A stretch of 64,000 bases of DNA from Arenibacterium halophilum (GCF_005938225.1 NZ_VCPC01000001.1:372001-436000), one strand, 5' to 3'. Shown: positions 41,481-51,170, counted from the stretch's first letter. Numbers and translations are program-made. Notes: generated from the sequence alone by a model not told the origin.

Positions 41481-42974
41481 ATGAACGAGATCACCAGTTT
41501 CGACGGGAAAACGGCTGACATTCAGTCGCCCGAGACCATGCCCCATTCGGTGGAGGCCGAACAGCAGCTGCTGGGCGCGGTGCTGACGAACAACGATGTC
41601 TACGACCGTATTGCCTCGATCATCGGGCCGCAGCATTTCTATGATCCGGTGCACGCGCGCATCTTTGAAATCGCCGCAGCGCGGATTGCCAAGAATGCGC
41701 TCGCCTCGCCCGTAACGCTGAAAGCGTTCATGGAGGACGACGCCGGCCTGAAGGAATTGGGCGGGCCGGCCTACCTTGCACGACTCGCGGCCAACGCCAT
41801 CAGTGCTTTCGCGGTGCGCGACTACGCCCAGATGGTCTATGACCTTGCGATCCGGCGCGAGCTGATCGGGCTGGGGCGCGAGATCTCGGAGAAAGCCGCC
41901 CGGGTCGAAGTGTCGTCGGAGCCCCGCGAGCAGATCGTCGAAGCCGAACAGATGCTTTACAAGCTGTCGGAACAGGGTCGCGCCGAAAGCGGGTTCCAGA
42001 GTTTCCTGAGCGCCGTGACCGAGGCGGTGAACGTCGCCAACGCGGCCTATCAGCGCGAAGGCGGGCTGGCGGGCATCTCTACCGGGCTGATCGACATGGA
42101 CAAGAAGCTGGGCGGGCTGCACCCGTCTGACCTTTTGATCCTCGCCGGGCGTCCGTCGATGGGGAAAACCTCGCTCGCGACGAACATCGCCTTCAACGTC
42201 GCCAAGGCGTACAAACGCGGGATGCGCCCGGACGGCACCGAGGGCACCATCGAAGGCGGGGTTGTCGGTTTCTATTCGCTGGAGATGAGCGCCGAGCAGC
42301 TGGCCGCGCGGATCCTCTCGGAAGCGTCCGAGGTGCCATCCGAACAGATTCGCCGCGGCGACATGACCGAGGCCGAATTCCGCCGTTTCGTGGATGCCGC
42401 CAAGGCACTGGAAGCCTGCCCGCTGTATATCGACGACACCCCTGCCCTGCCGATTTCGCAACTGGCCGCCCGCGCACGGCGGCTGAAGCGGACGCACGGC
42501 CTTGACGTTTTGATCATCGACTATCTTCAGCTGGTGCGCCCCGCCTCGGCCAAGGACAGCCGCGTGAACGAGGTGTCCGAGATCACGCAGGGCATGAAGG
42601 CCATCGCCAAGGAGCTGGATATTCCGGTGATCGCCCTGTCGCAGCTGTCGCGCCAGGTGGAATCGCGCGAGGATAAACGGCCCCAGCTGTCGGACCTGCG
42701 GGAATCGGGTTCGATCGAGCAGGACGCCGACGTGGTTATGTTCGTGTTCCGCGAGGAATATTACAAGGAACGCGAAAAGCCCGGCGATCACGACCTCGAC
42801 AAGATGGCCGCCTGGCAGGACGAGATGGAGCGCCTGCACGGCAAGGCCGAGGTTGTCATCGGCAAGCAGCGTCACGGGCCCATCGGCACCGTCGAACTGA
42901 GTTTCGAGGGCCGGTTCACCCGCTTTGGCAACCTGATCAAGCCCTGGCAGCAATCGGGCGAGCAGGAATTCTAG
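41481..42974 (+). CDS. dnaB: Replicative DNA helicase DnaB
   Basis: A 497-residue hexameric 5'-3' helicase. The N-terminal primase-interacting domain (about 15-115) starts with PHSVEAEQQLLGAVL. The RecA-like C-terminal domain has Walker A GRPSMGKTSLA near residue 222, Walker B VLIIDYLQLV and the arginine-finger region LSQLSRQVESREDKRPQLSDLRESG. It is loaded at the origin and drives the fork. No intein interrupts it. The start MNEITS is preceded by GAGGGTCGAG. Confidence 0.95.
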   Translation: MNEITSFDGKTADIQSPETMPHSVEAEQQLLGAVLTNNDVYDRIASIIGPQHFYDPVHARIFEIAAARIAKNALASPVTLKAFMEDDAGLKELGGPAYLARLAANAISAFAVRDYAQMVYDLAIRRELIGLGREISEKAARVEVSSEPREQIVEAEQMLYKLSEQGRAESGFQSFLSAVTEAVNVANAAYQREGGLAGISTGLIDMDKKLGGLHPSDLLILAGRPSMGKTSLATNIAFNVAKAYKRGMRPDGTEGTIEGGVVGFYSLEMSAEQLAARILSEASEVPSEQIRRGDMTEAEFRRFVDAAKALEACPLYIDDTPALPISQLAARARRLKRTHGLDVLIIDYLQLVRPASAKDSRVNEVSEITQGMKAIAKELDIPVIALSQLSRQVESREDKRPQLSDLRESGSIEQDADVVMFVFREEYYKEREKPGDHDLDKMAAWQDEMERLHGKAEVVIGKQRHGPIGTVELSFEGRFTRFGNLIKPWQQSGEQEF

Positions 42975-43049
42975 GCACCGCGGGCCGAATTGGCGCTGTT
43001 TACGGATTCGTGAATGGACAGGCGCCCGCCAGCCGGGCGCTATGGTCGC

Positions 43050-43847
43050 ATGTGGTTGCGGTCTGCCCTATTCACCCTTGCGTTTGCTCTGCCTCTGTCG
43101 GTACGTGCCGACCCGGTCGAGGTGGATGTCGAGCTGTTTCTGGCGGTTGATGTCTCTCGGTCGATGTCTCCTCAGGAACTCGAGATCCAGCGCAGGGGCT
43201 ATGCCGCCGCGCTCTCGGATCCCGAAGTAATAGATGTGATTGCCGGCGGCATGATCGGGCGCATCGCGCTAACCTACGTGGAATGGGCCGGTGACAGCAG
43301 CCAGACGGTGATCGTGCCATGGACGTTGATCGACAGCCCCGAGGCTGGGCAAGCGGTGGCAGAGCGGCTGACCGCATGGTTCAGCAACGGAATGCGGCGT
43401 ACTTCGATTGCCGGGGTCCTTGACTATGCGGCCGATGCCTTTGAAACGAACAGCTACACCGGGTTGCGCCGGGTGATCGACGTATCGGGCGACGGGCCGA
43501 ACAATCAGGGCCGCCCGGTGCTGGACGCGCGCGCCGATGTTCAGGCGCGCGGGATTACCATCAATGGCCTGCCCCTGATGACGCAGGATGCGTTCTCGCT
43601 GCGCTGGGGCATTCCGGATCTGGATGCCTATTACCTGAACTGCGTGATCGGCGGACCCGGCGCTTTTGTTCTGCCGGTGCTAAGCTGGGACCAGTTCGCG
43701 GATAGTGTCAAACGCAAGCTGATCCTTGAAATCGCCGCACGCCCTGCCCCCGCCCCGCCCGAGCGCATAATGAAGGCGCAGGGCTACGATTGCCTGATCG
43801 GCGAAAAGAAGTGGGAATCGAACCAGTTCGATTTCAACTCGCCCTAA
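43050..43847 (+). CDS. DUF1194 VWA-like secreted protein
   Basis: A 265-residue protein with a signal peptide (MWLRSALFTLAFALPLSVRA) and a DUF1194 domain, a von Willebrand A relative. The metal-site motif DVSRSMS lies near residues 32-38, and VIDVSGDGPNNQG lies in the middle. A tail with INGLPLMTQDAF is characteristic. The ATG at 43050 places the signal peptide at the N-terminus; an earlier ATG at 43014 would add 12 residues before it. The function is unknown. It lies alone between dnaB and alr. Confidence 0.75.
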   Translation: MWLRSALFTLAFALPLSVRADPVEVDVELFLAVDVSRSMSPQELEIQRRGYAAALSDPEVIDVIAGGMIGRIALTYVEWAGDSSQTVIVPWTLIDSPEAGQAVAERLTAWFSNGMRRTSIAGVLDYAADAFETNSYTGLRRVIDVSGDGPNNQGRPVLDARADVQARGITINGLPLMTQDAFSLRWGIPDLDAYYLNCVIGGPGAFVLPVLSWDQFADSVKRKLILEIAARPAPAPPERIMKAQGYDCLIGEKKWESNQFDFNSP

Positions 43848-43925
43848 GTCCAGTGACAGCGGCAAGGCTTCGCACGCGGTGGCATTCCCCCTTGACGCGC
43901 GCGGCCCCCGTGTCAAGAACGGCGC

Positions 43926-44960
43926 ATGAGCAGTGGACATCTGACAATCGACCTGGGCGCGCTGGCCGCCAACTGGCGCGCGCTTGATGCGCGCACCGGC
44001 TGTGAAACCGCCGCCGTGGTCAAGGCCGACGGCTATGGGCTGGGCGCCGCCCGTGTGGCCCGCGCACTGGCCGATGCCGGGGCGCGGCGGTTTTTCGTGG
44101 CCGTGGCCGAAGAAGGCGCCGCTGTGCGGGCCGCGCTTGGCCCCGGTGTGATGATCGGCGTGTTTTCCGGCCATATGGACGGCGACAGTGATCTGATCCG
44201 TGACAACGACCTGACCCCGATGCTGAATTCGGTCGACCAGATGTTGCGCCATGTCGAGGCGCTGCCCGACCGCCGGTTCGGCATTCAGCTGGATTCCGGC
44301 ATGAACCGTCTGGGGATGGAGCCTGCCGAATGGGCCGCCCTCCGCGATGTGGCGCTGCGGCAGAAGCCGGTGCTGATCATGTCGCATTTGGCCTGCGCGG
44401 ATGAACCCGAGCACGAGATGAACGCCCAGCAATTGCAAAGTTTCATTGAGATGACGGCCGATCTGAATGTGCCGCGCTCGCTGTCGGCGACGGGCGGCAT
44501 CTTGCTGGGCAAGAAGTATCATTTCGATCTGACCCGTCCGGGCATCGGATTGTACGGCGGGTTGCCGTTTGACCGCGCGGCCAAGGTGGCGCGGCTGGAC
44601 GTGCCGGTGATACAGGTGCGCGATGCCGAGGTGGGTGAAACCGCCGGGTACGGCAACACCTGGACGGCCACGCGCCCTTCACGGCTGGCGACGGTGGCGG
44701 CAGGCTATGCCGATGGCATCCTGCGCGCGATGGGGCCGAAGGTTTCTTTGTATCATGGCGACAAGCCCTGCCCCGTGGCAGGCCGCATCTCGATGGATCT
44801 GATTATCGTCGATGTGACCGACCTGGAACAGGATCCGCCCTATCTGACCTTGCTGGGACCGCATCAGGGTGTCGACGATCTGGCCGATGCCGCCGGGACC
44901 ATCGGCTATGAAATCCTGACCAGCCTTGGCGCCCGTTACAGCCGGAGCTATCGCGCATGA
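43926..44960 (+). CDS. alr: Alanine racemase
   Basis: A 344-residue PLP enzyme that converts L-alanine to D-alanine for peptidoglycan. Lys33 in [11 protein letters not shown] carries the PLP. The second catalytic base (Tyr) is expected in the C-terminal beta domain after [25 protein letters not shown] is also typical. The family is usually around 360-370 residues, so this is a slightly short but complete version. The stop overlaps the MlaE-type gene by 4 bases. Confidence 0.93.
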   Translation: MSSGHLTIDLGALAANWRALDARTGCETAAVVKADGYGLGAARVARALADAGARRFFVAVAEEGAAVRAALGPGVMIGVFSGHMDGDSDLIRDNDLTPMLNSVDQMLRHVEALPDRRFGIQLDSGMNRLGMEPAEWAALRDVALRQKPVLIMSHLACADEPEHEMNAQQLQSFIEMTADLNVPRSLSATGGILLGKKYHFDLTRPGIGLYGGLPFDRAAKVARLDVPVIQVRDAEVGETAGYGNTWTATRPSRLATVAAGYADGILRAMGPKVSLYHGDKPCPVAGRISMDLIIVDVTDLEQDPPYLTLLGPHQGVDDLADAAGTIGYEILTSLGARYSRSYRA

Positions 44961-45742
44961 ACGCAATCCTCGCCTTTCCCGCGCTGATCGGCGCCATGGT
45001 CCTGCGCTTTGCCGCCTCGGTCGGGCGCGTCGTGATCTTTGGCGCGCGCACGGCCAGCCACGTCGTGCGCCCACCGATCTATCCGCGCGAACTGGCCGTG
45101 GCGCTTTTGAACATCGGCTGGCTGTCGCTGCCGGTGGTGGGGCTGACCGCCATTTTCACCGGGGGCGCCCTGGCGCTGCAAATCTATTCCGGTGGCGCGC
45201 GCTTCAACGCCGAGGCCGTGGTGCCCCAGATCGTCGCCATCGGCATGGTGCGCGAACTTGGCCCCGTGCTGGTCGGCTTGATGATCGCGGCCCGCGTCAC
45301 CTCCAGCATCGCGGCGGAAATCGCTACGATGAAGGTGACCGAACAGATCGACGCGCTGGTGACGCTGTCGACCAACCCGATGAAATACCTTGTCGTGCCG
45401 CGCGTTCTGGCCGCGCTGATCACCGTGCCGCTTCTGGTGGGGATCGGCGACATCATTGGCATCGCGGGCGGCTATACCGTGGCGGTGCAGAACCTTGGCT
45501 TCAACGCCTCGGCCTATCTGACCAACACGATCCAGTTCCTCGAGTTGCGCGACATCGTGTCGAGCCTTGCCAAAGGGGCCGCCTTTGGCGTGATCGCGGC
45601 GTTGATGGGGTGCTATTACGGGATGCAGTCCGACCGGGGGGCGCAGGGCGTGGGCCGGGCCACCAAGAACAGCGTCGAGGCCGCGGCCGTGCTGATCCTG
45701 GCCGCCAACTTCATTCTGACCGGGGTGTTCTTTTCGATATGA
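44957..45742 (+). CDS. mlaE: ABC transporter permease, MlaE family
   Basis: A 261-residue membrane protein of the MlaE/YrbE family, with the signature [17 protein letters not shown] near residues 90-106 and [16 protein letters not shown] near 119-134. MlaE forms the transmembrane dimer of a phospholipid ABC transporter at the inner membrane. It is coupled by overlaps to alr upstream and to the ATPase gene downstream. The substrate-binding MCE subunit (MlaD) is not in this operon. Confidence 0.88.
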   Translation: MNAILAFPALIGAMVLRFAASVGRVVIFGARTASHVVRPPIYPRELAVALLNIGWLSLPVVGLTAIFTGGALALQIYSGGARFNAEAVVPQIVAIGMVRELGPVLVGLMIAARVTSSIAAEIATMKVTEQIDALVTLSTNPMKYLVVPRVLAALITVPLLVGIGDIIGIAGGYTVAVQNLGFNASAYLTNTIQFLELRDIVSSLAKGAAFGVIAALMGCYYGMQSDRGAQGVGRATKNSVEAAAVLILAANFILTGVFFSI

Positions 45743-46485
45743 TCCAGTTCAGAGACGTCCATAAATCCTTTGGCTCCAACCATGTTCTGCGCGGGCTTGA
45801 CCTGACGATCGAGCGCGGCACCTCGATGGTGATCATTGGCGGCTCGGGCACCGGGAAGTCGGTGGCGCTGAAATGCGTGCTGGGGCTGATCCGGCCCGAT
45901 TCCGGGTCGATCACCGTGGATGGGCAGGATGCCTATACCGGTGACCGCGACGCCTTTCTGGCGCGCTTCGGGATGCTGTTCCAGGGCGGCGCGCTGTTTG
46001 ATTCGCTGCCGGTCTGGCAGAACGTCGCCTTTCGCCACATGCGCGGGTCGCTGAAGAAACCGGCGGAAGAGGCGCGCGCGCTGGCCATCGACAAGCTGCG
46101 CCGCGTCGGGCTGAAGGCGCATGTGGCCGACCTGCTGCCGGCCGAGCTGTCGGGCGGGATGCAGAAACGCGTGGGCCTGGCGCGCGCCATCGCCGCCGAT
46201 CCCGAAATCATATTCTTTGACGAACCAACCACCGGGCTGGACCCGATCATGTCGGGCGTCATCAACGACCTGATCCGCGAAATCGTGGTTGAAATGGGCG
46301 CAACCGCCATGACGATCACCCACGACATGTCCAGCGTGCGCGCCATTGCCGACAACATCGCCATGCTGCACGAAGGCCAGATCAAATGGACCGGCCCGGT
46401 GTCGCAGATGGATGACTCGGGCGATCCCTACCTGGAACAGTTCATCACCGGCAGCGCCACCGGCCCGATCGAGGCGGTGCGCTAG
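45739..46485 (+). CDS. mlaF: ABC transporter ATP-binding protein, MlaF family
   Basis: A 248-residue ATPase with Walker A GGSGTGKSV, a Q-loop in MLFQGGALFDSL, signature SGGMQKRVGLARA and Walker B EIIFFDEPTTGLDP; the GALFDS and GGMQKR forms are characteristic of MlaF. It energises the MlaE permease for lipid transport to or from the outer membrane. Its start overlaps the mlaE stop. An unbroken open frame runs upstream through mlaE but has no coding character. Confidence 0.9.
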   Translation: MIQFRDVHKSFGSNHVLRGLDLTIERGTSMVIIGGSGTGKSVALKCVLGLIRPDSGSITVDGQDAYTGDRDAFLARFGMLFQGGALFDSLPVWQNVAFRHMRGSLKKPAEEARALAIDKLRRVGLKAHVADLLPAELSGGMQKRVGLARAIAADPEIIFFDEPTTGLDPIMSGVINDLIREIVVEMGATAMTITHDMSSVRAIADNIAMLHEGQIKWTGPVSQMDDSGDPYLEQFITGSATGPIEAVR

Positions 46486-46488
46486 GCG

Positions 46489-46938
46489 ATGGCCCTGCGC
46501 CTGGCCAACCTGATGTTGCTGGTGCTGTATCCGGTGGCCTGGTTCGCCCCGCTTCTGCGCGCCGGGATCGACCTGCCGCTGTTCGGGCTAAGCGAAATTT
46601 CGGTGATTTCCGGGCTGCAAAGCCTGTGGGACAGCGACGTGGTTCTGGCGCTGATCGTGACCTTCCTGGCGATCTTTGCGCCCTACCTGAAAACCATCGG
46701 GCTGGCCTTGATCCACTTTGGCATGTTGCGCCGCCGCCTGCTGCCCGCGCTTGACCTGCTGGGCAAGCTGGCGATGGCCGACATGTTCCTGATCGCGCTT
46801 TATGTCGTGATCGCCAAGGGCATCGGACTGGCCCGGATCGAGATTGCCTGGGGCATCTACCTGTTCACCGCCTGCGTCATCAGCTCGATCCTGATTGCGC
46901 ATTTCACCGCCAAACGTCAGCGCGCCGGGGGGGCATAA
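46489..46938 (+). CDS. PqiA-like membrane protein
   Basis: A 149-residue protein with about four membrane segments (2-22, 52-72, 95-113, 118-138), resembling a single paraquat-inducible protein A domain (LALIHFGMLRRRLLPALDLLGKLAMADMFLIAL). PqiA proteins accompany MCE-type lipid transport systems in the envelope. It starts three bases after mlaF and shares a base with the radA start. Together with MlaEF it may belong to one envelope lipid module. Confidence 0.72.
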   Translation: MALRLANLMLLVLYPVAWFAPLLRAGIDLPLFGLSEISVISGLQSLWDSDVVLALIVTFLAIFAPYLKTIGLALIHFGMLRRRLLPALDLLGKLAMADMFLIALYVVIAKGIGLARIEIAWGIYLFTACVISSILIAHFTAKRQRAGGA

Positions 46939-48302
46939 TGGCCAAATCCACCACCTTCGTCTGCACCGCCTGCGGGGCCAGTTCATCGAAATGGTCGGGC
47001 CGCTGCGAGGCCTGCGGCGAATGGAACACCATCATCGAGGAAAAGCCGCTGTCGGTCGGCCCCGCGTCGAAATCGCTGGGCGGCAAGCGGGGCCGGACCA
47101 TCCCGCTGAGCGATCTGTCGACGCGCGAAACCCCGCCCCCGCGCACCTGCTCTGGCATTGACGAGCTCGACCGCGTGTTGGGCGGCGGGCTGGTCGATGC
47201 CTCGGCCATCCTTGTGGGCGGTGACCCGGGCATCGGGAAATCCACGCTGCTGTTGCAGGGCGCGGCCAAGTTCGCGATGGCCGGGCTGAAAACCATCTAT
47301 ATCTCGGGCGAGGAAGCCTCGGCCCAGGTGCGGATGCGTGCTCAGCGGCTGGGGCTGGCCGAAGCGCCGGTGCGGCTGGCCACGGAAACCAGCCTGCGCG
47401 ACATCCTGACCACGCTCGAGGCGGAAAAGCCTGACCTCGTAGTGATCGATTCGATCCAGACGATGTGGGCCGACAATGTCGACAGCGCGCCCGGCTCCGT
47501 GTCGCAGGTGCGCGCCGCCGCGCATGAGCTGACGACATTCGCCAAGCGGCACGGGACATCCGTCATTCTGGTCGGCCACGTCACCAAGGAAGGCCAGATC
47601 GCCGGCCCCCGCGTCGTCGAACACATGGTCGATACCGTGCTGTATTTCGAAGGCGAACGCGGCCACCAGTTCCGCATCCTGCGCGCGGTGAAGAACCGCT
47701 TTGGCCCGGCGGATGAAATCGGCGTGTTCGAAATGACCGGCCGCGGGCTCTCGGAAGTCACCAACCCCTCGGCCCTGTTCCTGTCGGAACGCGGCACACC
47801 CAGCCCAGGATCGGTCGTTTTCGCCGGAATCGAAGGCACCCGCCCCGTGCTGGTCGAGCTTCAGGCGCTGGTCGCCCCCTCGCCCCATTCGCAGCCGCGT
47901 CGCGCGGTGGTGGGCTGGGACGGCAGCCGCCTTGCGATGATCCTCGCCGTTCTCGAAGCGCGCTGCGGCATCCCCTTTGCCGGGTTGGATGTATACCTGA
48001 ACGTGGCGGGCGGCATGAAGATTTCCGAACCCGCCGCCGATCTGGCCGTCGCCGCCGCCCTGCTCAGCGCGCGGGAAGATGCCGCACTGCCCGCCGAAAC
48101 CGTTGTTTTCGGGGAAATCAGCCTGTCCGGCGCCCTGCGCCCCGCCCCCCAGACGGAAAACAGGTTGAAAGAGGCGCAAAAACTTGGTTTTACCGCCGCC
48201 ATCGCCCCCGCGGGTGGCAAATCCGGCACAGATGCCGGGATGAAGATCACCCGGGCCACAGATCTGACAGGTTTTGTTGGCGAAGTATTCGGGGCGGGAT
48301 AA
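46938..48302 (+). CDS. radA: DNA repair protein RadA
   Basis: A 454-residue RecA-like ATPase. An N-terminal C4 zinc finger (Cys9, Cys12, Cys23, Cys26) precedes the ATPase core with Walker A GGDPGIGKSTLLLQ, the RadA-specific KNRFG motif and a C-terminal Lon-protease-like domain (LDVYLNVAGGMKISEPAADL). It processes branched recombination intermediates. It is translated in a chain with the upstream envelope genes and followed by cvpA, an order often seen in alphaproteobacteria. Confidence 0.95.
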   Translation: MAKSTTFVCTACGASSSKWSGRCEACGEWNTIIEEKPLSVGPASKSLGGKRGRTIPLSDLSTRETPPPRTCSGIDELDRVLGGGLVDASAILVGGDPGIGKSTLLLQGAAKFAMAGLKTIYISGEEASAQVRMRAQRLGLAEAPVRLATETSLRDILTTLEAEKPDLVVIDSIQTMWADNVDSAPGSVSQVRAAAHELTTFAKRHGTSVILVGHVTKEGQIAGPRVVEHMVDTVLYFEGERGHQFRILRAVKNRFGPADEIGVFEMTGRGLSEVTNPSALFLSERGTPSPGSVVFAGIEGTRPVLVELQALVAPSPHSQPRRAVVGWDGSRLAMILAVLEARCGIPFAGLDVYLNVAGGMKISEPAADLAVAAALLSAREDAALPAETVVFGEISLSGALRPAPQTENRLKEAQKLGFTAAIAPAGGKSGTDAGMKITRATDLTGFVGEVFGAG

Positions 48303-48341
48303 TGTCCGCCGCAACTGGCAAGCACGAGGGCTAAAGGCTTC

Positions 48342-48908
48342 ATGGAAGGTTTCACCATCATCGACGGGGTCGTGGCTCTGGTCATCGTTCTGTCCGCGCT
48401 TCTGGCCTATTCGCGCGGTTTCGTCCGCGAGGCGATGGCCATCGTCGGCTGGATTGCCGCCGCCGTTCTGGCATTCCTCTTCGCGCCGCAGGTCGAGCCG
48501 CTGATCAAGGAACTGCCGATGATCGGCGAATTCATCGCCGACAGCTGCGAATTGTCGGTTATCGGCGCCTTTGCCGCCGTCTTTGCGGTGGCGCTGATCG
48601 TCGTGTCGTTCTTCACGCCGCTGTTCTCGTCGATCGTGCGCCGCTCAGCACTTGGCGGAATCGATCAGGGCTTTGGCTTCCTGTTCGGCGTGGCCCGCGG
48701 CATCCTGCTGGTTGCGATTGCCTTCTTCGTCTACCAGAACGTCATGACATCGCAGAACTTTCCGCTGGTCGATTCCAGCCGCTCGGCGCAGGTCTTTTCG
48801 CGCATGACGACCCAGATCGAAGAGCGCAACCCCGAGCAGGCGCTGGGCTGGATCACCGGCCAGTACGAAGCGCTGGTCGGCAAGTGCAGCGCGCCCGCAC
48901 AGCAGTAA
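48342..48908 (+). CDS. cvpA: CvpA-family membrane protein
   Basis: A 188-residue protein with four hydrophobic segments in its first ~130 residues (starting TIIDGVVALVIVLSALLAYSRGFVREAMAIVGW, where SRGFVREA is the family signature) and a soluble tail. CvpA was named for colicin V production; its usual partner is purF, which follows here. The biochemical role is not settled, although envelope stress and polyamine or colicin-related phenotypes are known. A hairpin downstream may separate it from purF. Confidence 0.88.
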   Translation: MEGFTIIDGVVALVIVLSALLAYSRGFVREAMAIVGWIAAAVLAFLFAPQVEPLIKELPMIGEFIADSCELSVIGAFAAVFAVALIVVSFFTPLFSSIVRRSALGGIDQGFGFLFGVARGILLVAIAFFVYQNVMTSQNFPLVDSSRSAQVFSRMTTQIEERNPEQALGWITGQYEALVGKCSAPAQQ

Positions 48909-48914
48909 AACAAA

Positions 48915-48945
48915 GGCGCAGCTGCCTGGCTGCGCCGCGTTTCTG
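48915..48945 (+). terminator. Probable terminator after cvpA
   Basis: GGCGCAGC and GCTGCGCC form a perfect 8-bp stem with a 6-base loop six bases beyond the cvpA stop. The downstream tract (GCGTTTCTG) is only weakly T-rich, so termination may be partial. Confidence 0.5.
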
Positions 48946-48986
48946 CGCCTGTCGCGTTCAAACCTGCGTCACATTGTGATCCTTTC

Positions 48987-49016
48987 GTGACACTGGCGCC
49001 ATCAGCCATTATGTCA
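48987..49016 (+). promoter_or_regulatory. Candidate purF promoter
   Basis: GTGACA (48987-48992) and TATGTC (49010-49015) are 17 bases apart, 36 bases before the proposed purF start. The -35 matches consensus at five of six positions and the -10 at three. This is a suggestion only. Confidence 0.28.
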
Positions 49017-49051
49017 GGCCCTGACCTGCAAACGGATTCGGAGCTGCCGCT

Positions 49052-50521
49052 TTGTCCAACCCCGTCATGCCCCCCGCGCATCCCTTCGACGACGACAAGC
49101 TGAAGGAGGAATGCGGGATTTTCGGCGTTGTGGGCGTGTCTGACGCCGCCAATTTCGTCGCACTGGGCCTGCACGCCCTGCAACACCGCGGACAAGAGGC
49201 CGGAGGCATCGTCACACATGACGCTGAGGCCGGGTTCAATTCGGCCCGCCGCTTCGGATATGTGCGCGACAACTTCACCTCGCAATCGGTGATGGAAACC
49301 CTGCCCGGGCCGCTGGCCATCGGGCATGTGCGCTATTCCACCGCCGGGTCGAAAGGCCAGACCGCGATCCGCGATGTCCAGCCGTTCTTCGGCGAATTTT
49401 CCATGGGCGGCGCGGCGATTGCCCACAACGGCAACATCACCAACGCCAACGCCCTGCGCCGCGAGTTGATCGAGCGCGGGTCGATCTTTCAGTCCTCATC
49501 GGACAGCGAATGCATCATCCACCTGATGGCGCGCTCGATGGGCCGCTCGATTCCCGACCGCATGGAAGAGGCGCTGCGCAAGGTCGAAGGCGCATTTTCC
49601 GTCGTCGCCATGACCCGCACGAAACTGATCGGCGTGCGCGACCCGCTGGGCGTGCGCCCGCTGGTTCTGGGCAAACTGGGCGACGGCTGGGTGCTCAGCT
49701 CGGAAACCTGCGCGCTCGACATCATCGGCGCAGAATTCATACGCGAAATCGAAGCTGGCGAAATGGTCGTGATCAACGACGAAGGCGTGCAATCGCACTT
49801 CCCCTTCCGCCGGGCCAAATCGCGCTTCTGCATCTTCGAACACGTCTATTTCTCGCGCCCGGATTCGATCCTCGGGGGGCGGTCCGTATACGAGAGCCGT
49901 CGCCAGATCGGCGTGGAACTGGCCAAGGAAGCCCCCGTCGATGCCGACCTCGTCTGCCCGGTGCCCGACAGCGGCACGCCGGCGGCCATCGGTTTCAGCC
50001 AGGAAAGCGGCATTCCCTTCGCGCTCGGCATCACCCGCAACCAATACATGGGCCGCACCTTCATCGAGCCGACCGAGCAGATCCGCAACATGGGCGTAAG
50101 GCTCAAGCTGAACGTGAACCGTGGACTCATCCGCGGCAAACGGGTGATCCTGGTCGACGATTCCGTGGTGCGCGGCACCACGTCCCGCAAGATCAAGGAA
50201 ATGATTCTTGATGCTGGCGCGGCCGAGGTGCACTTCCGCATCGCCAGCCCGCCCACCGCCTGGCCCTGCTTCTACGGCGTCGACACGCCGCAGCGCGAAA
50301 AACTCCTCGCCGCCACGATGAGCGAAGAGGAAATGCGCGCCCACCTCGAGGTCGACAGCCTGAAATTCATCTCGCTCGACGGTCTCTACCGCGCCGTGGG
50401 TCAGGCGAATGGCCGCGACGCCGACTCGCCGCAATACTGCGATGCCTGCTTCAGCGGCGACTACCCCGTGCGCCCGGTCGACATGCTGGAACAGGGCTTT
50501 GAGATGAAGGCCGCCGAGTAA
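49052..50521 (+). CDS. purF: Amidophosphoribosyltransferase
   Basis: A 489-residue enzyme for the first step of purine synthesis (PRPP plus glutamine to phosphoribosylamine). The N-terminal nucleophile domain has the catalytic cysteine at position 21 (EECGIFGVVG), so a ~20-residue propeptide must be removed. The C-terminal phosphoribosyltransferase domain shows RVILVDDSVVRGTTS. The start is a TTG preceded by GGAG at eight bases; an ATG at 49067 is possible but lacks a ribosome binding site. The extended CDACFSGDYP tail has cysteines typical of Fe-S-type PurF. Confidence 0.92.
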   Translation: MSNPVMPPAHPFDDDKLKEECGIFGVVGVSDAANFVALGLHALQHRGQEAGGIVTHDAEAGFNSARRFGYVRDNFTSQSVMETLPGPLAIGHVRYSTAGSKGQTAIRDVQPFFGEFSMGGAAIAHNGNITNANALRRELIERGSIFQSSSDSECIIHLMARSMGRSIPDRMEEALRKVEGAFSVVAMTRTKLIGVRDPLGVRPLVLGKLGDGWVLSSETCALDIIGAEFIREIEAGEMVVINDEGVQSHFPFRRAKSRFCIFEHVYFSRPDSILGGRSVYESRRQIGVELAKEAPVDADLVCPVPDSGTPAAIGFSQESGIPFALGITRNQYMGRTFIEPTEQIRNMGVRLKLNVNRGLIRGKRVILVDDSVVRGTTSRKIKEMILDAGAAEVHFRIASPPTAWPCFYGVDTPQREKLLAATMSEEEMRAHLEVDSLKFISLDGLYRAVGQANGRDADSPQYCDACFSGDYPVRPVDMLEQGFEMKAAE

Positions 50522-50536
50522 ACACGCAGCCCTCCA

Positions 50537-50592
50537 TCTTTGGGGCCAAATATCCCGGGGGAGTCCGCAAAGCGGACGGGGGCAGAGCCCCC
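50537..50592 (-). repeat. Dispersed intergenic repeat, copy 3 (inverted)
   Basis: On the minus strand this reads GGGGGCTCTGCCCCC, the inverted pair GTCCGC/GCGGAC, then TCCCCCGGGATATTTGGCCC and CAAAG, matching copies 1 and 2. It lies 16 bases after the purF stop. The three successive stems could terminate or stabilise the purF transcript. Confidence 0.78.
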
Positions 50593-50862
50593 TTTTTCCG
50601 TATCGGCGCCTCCGGCAGCCTGGGCACCTCCGTCTTCCCGCCCAAGCCTCCGCGCAAACCGTAGTAAACCCCGGCAGTTCACCCCCCGCGACACCGGGCC
50701 GCGCTTTGGCCTCGGCGGAAATCCGGCATCTGTCCCTAAGGCATCCGGCAATCCTCTGCCGCCCGCCCCCGTCCGGGTCCGCGCCCCCTTTCATCCGTCG
50801 CCCTGCCGTGTCATCGCCCCGGTCCACTGCCGCCGGAGCGCGGTACCACGACCCGAGGAATC
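50593..50862. other. Non-coding spacer between purF repeat and PilP-like gene
   Basis: About 270 bases with proline- and arginine-rich open frames in several phases but no conserved protein and no ribosome binding site until GAGGAATC at 50854-50861. I see no clear promoter, terminator or RNA gene here. Copy 3 of the dispersed repeat precedes it. Confidence 0.5.
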
Positions 50863-51117
50863 ATGTCCGACACCCCCGAAGCCACCGCGCGCAAAGCCAC
50901 GGAAAAGAACGCGCTCGACCTGAACGCGCTTGCCTTGCTGGGCACCATCACAGCCCCGGGCGGCCGCGCCGCGCTGATCCGAACGCCACGCGGCGACATC
51001 CACCGCGTCACCACGGGCGACCGCGTCGCTGGCGCGCGCGTCACCGCCATAACCGATGGACGGGTCCACCTTGTGCAGAACGGTATTGCGCGGGTCTACG
51101 AAATGCCACGCGGCTAG
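50863..51117 (+). CDS. Small PilP/GspC-like protein
   Basis: An 84-residue protein. Its C-terminal half (ALLGTITAPGGRAALIRTPRGDI, then TGDRVAGARVTAITDGRVHLVQNG) resembles the beta-domain shared by PilP and GspC (type IV pilus and type II secretion), where a short barrel binds the secretin. There is no signal peptide or membrane anchor, so it differs from both families, and no pilus or secretion genes are nearby. The start follows GAGGAATC. The similarity is in pattern only. Confidence 0.55.
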   Translation: MSDTPEATARKATEKNALDLNALALLGTITAPGGRAALIRTPRGDIHRVTTGDRVAGARVTAITDGRVHLVQNGIARVYEMPRG

Positions 51118-51170
51118 GCACCGCGCGCCCAAGGCTTGACGCCGCCGCGAAACGCGCCCAAACCGCCCTC

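Noticed and set aside
44926-45738. An open frame running in phase into mlaF from within alr, through mlaE
   Set aside because: The upstream part is arginine-rich non-protein-like sequence; mlaF has a normal start at 45739 overlapping the mlaE stop.
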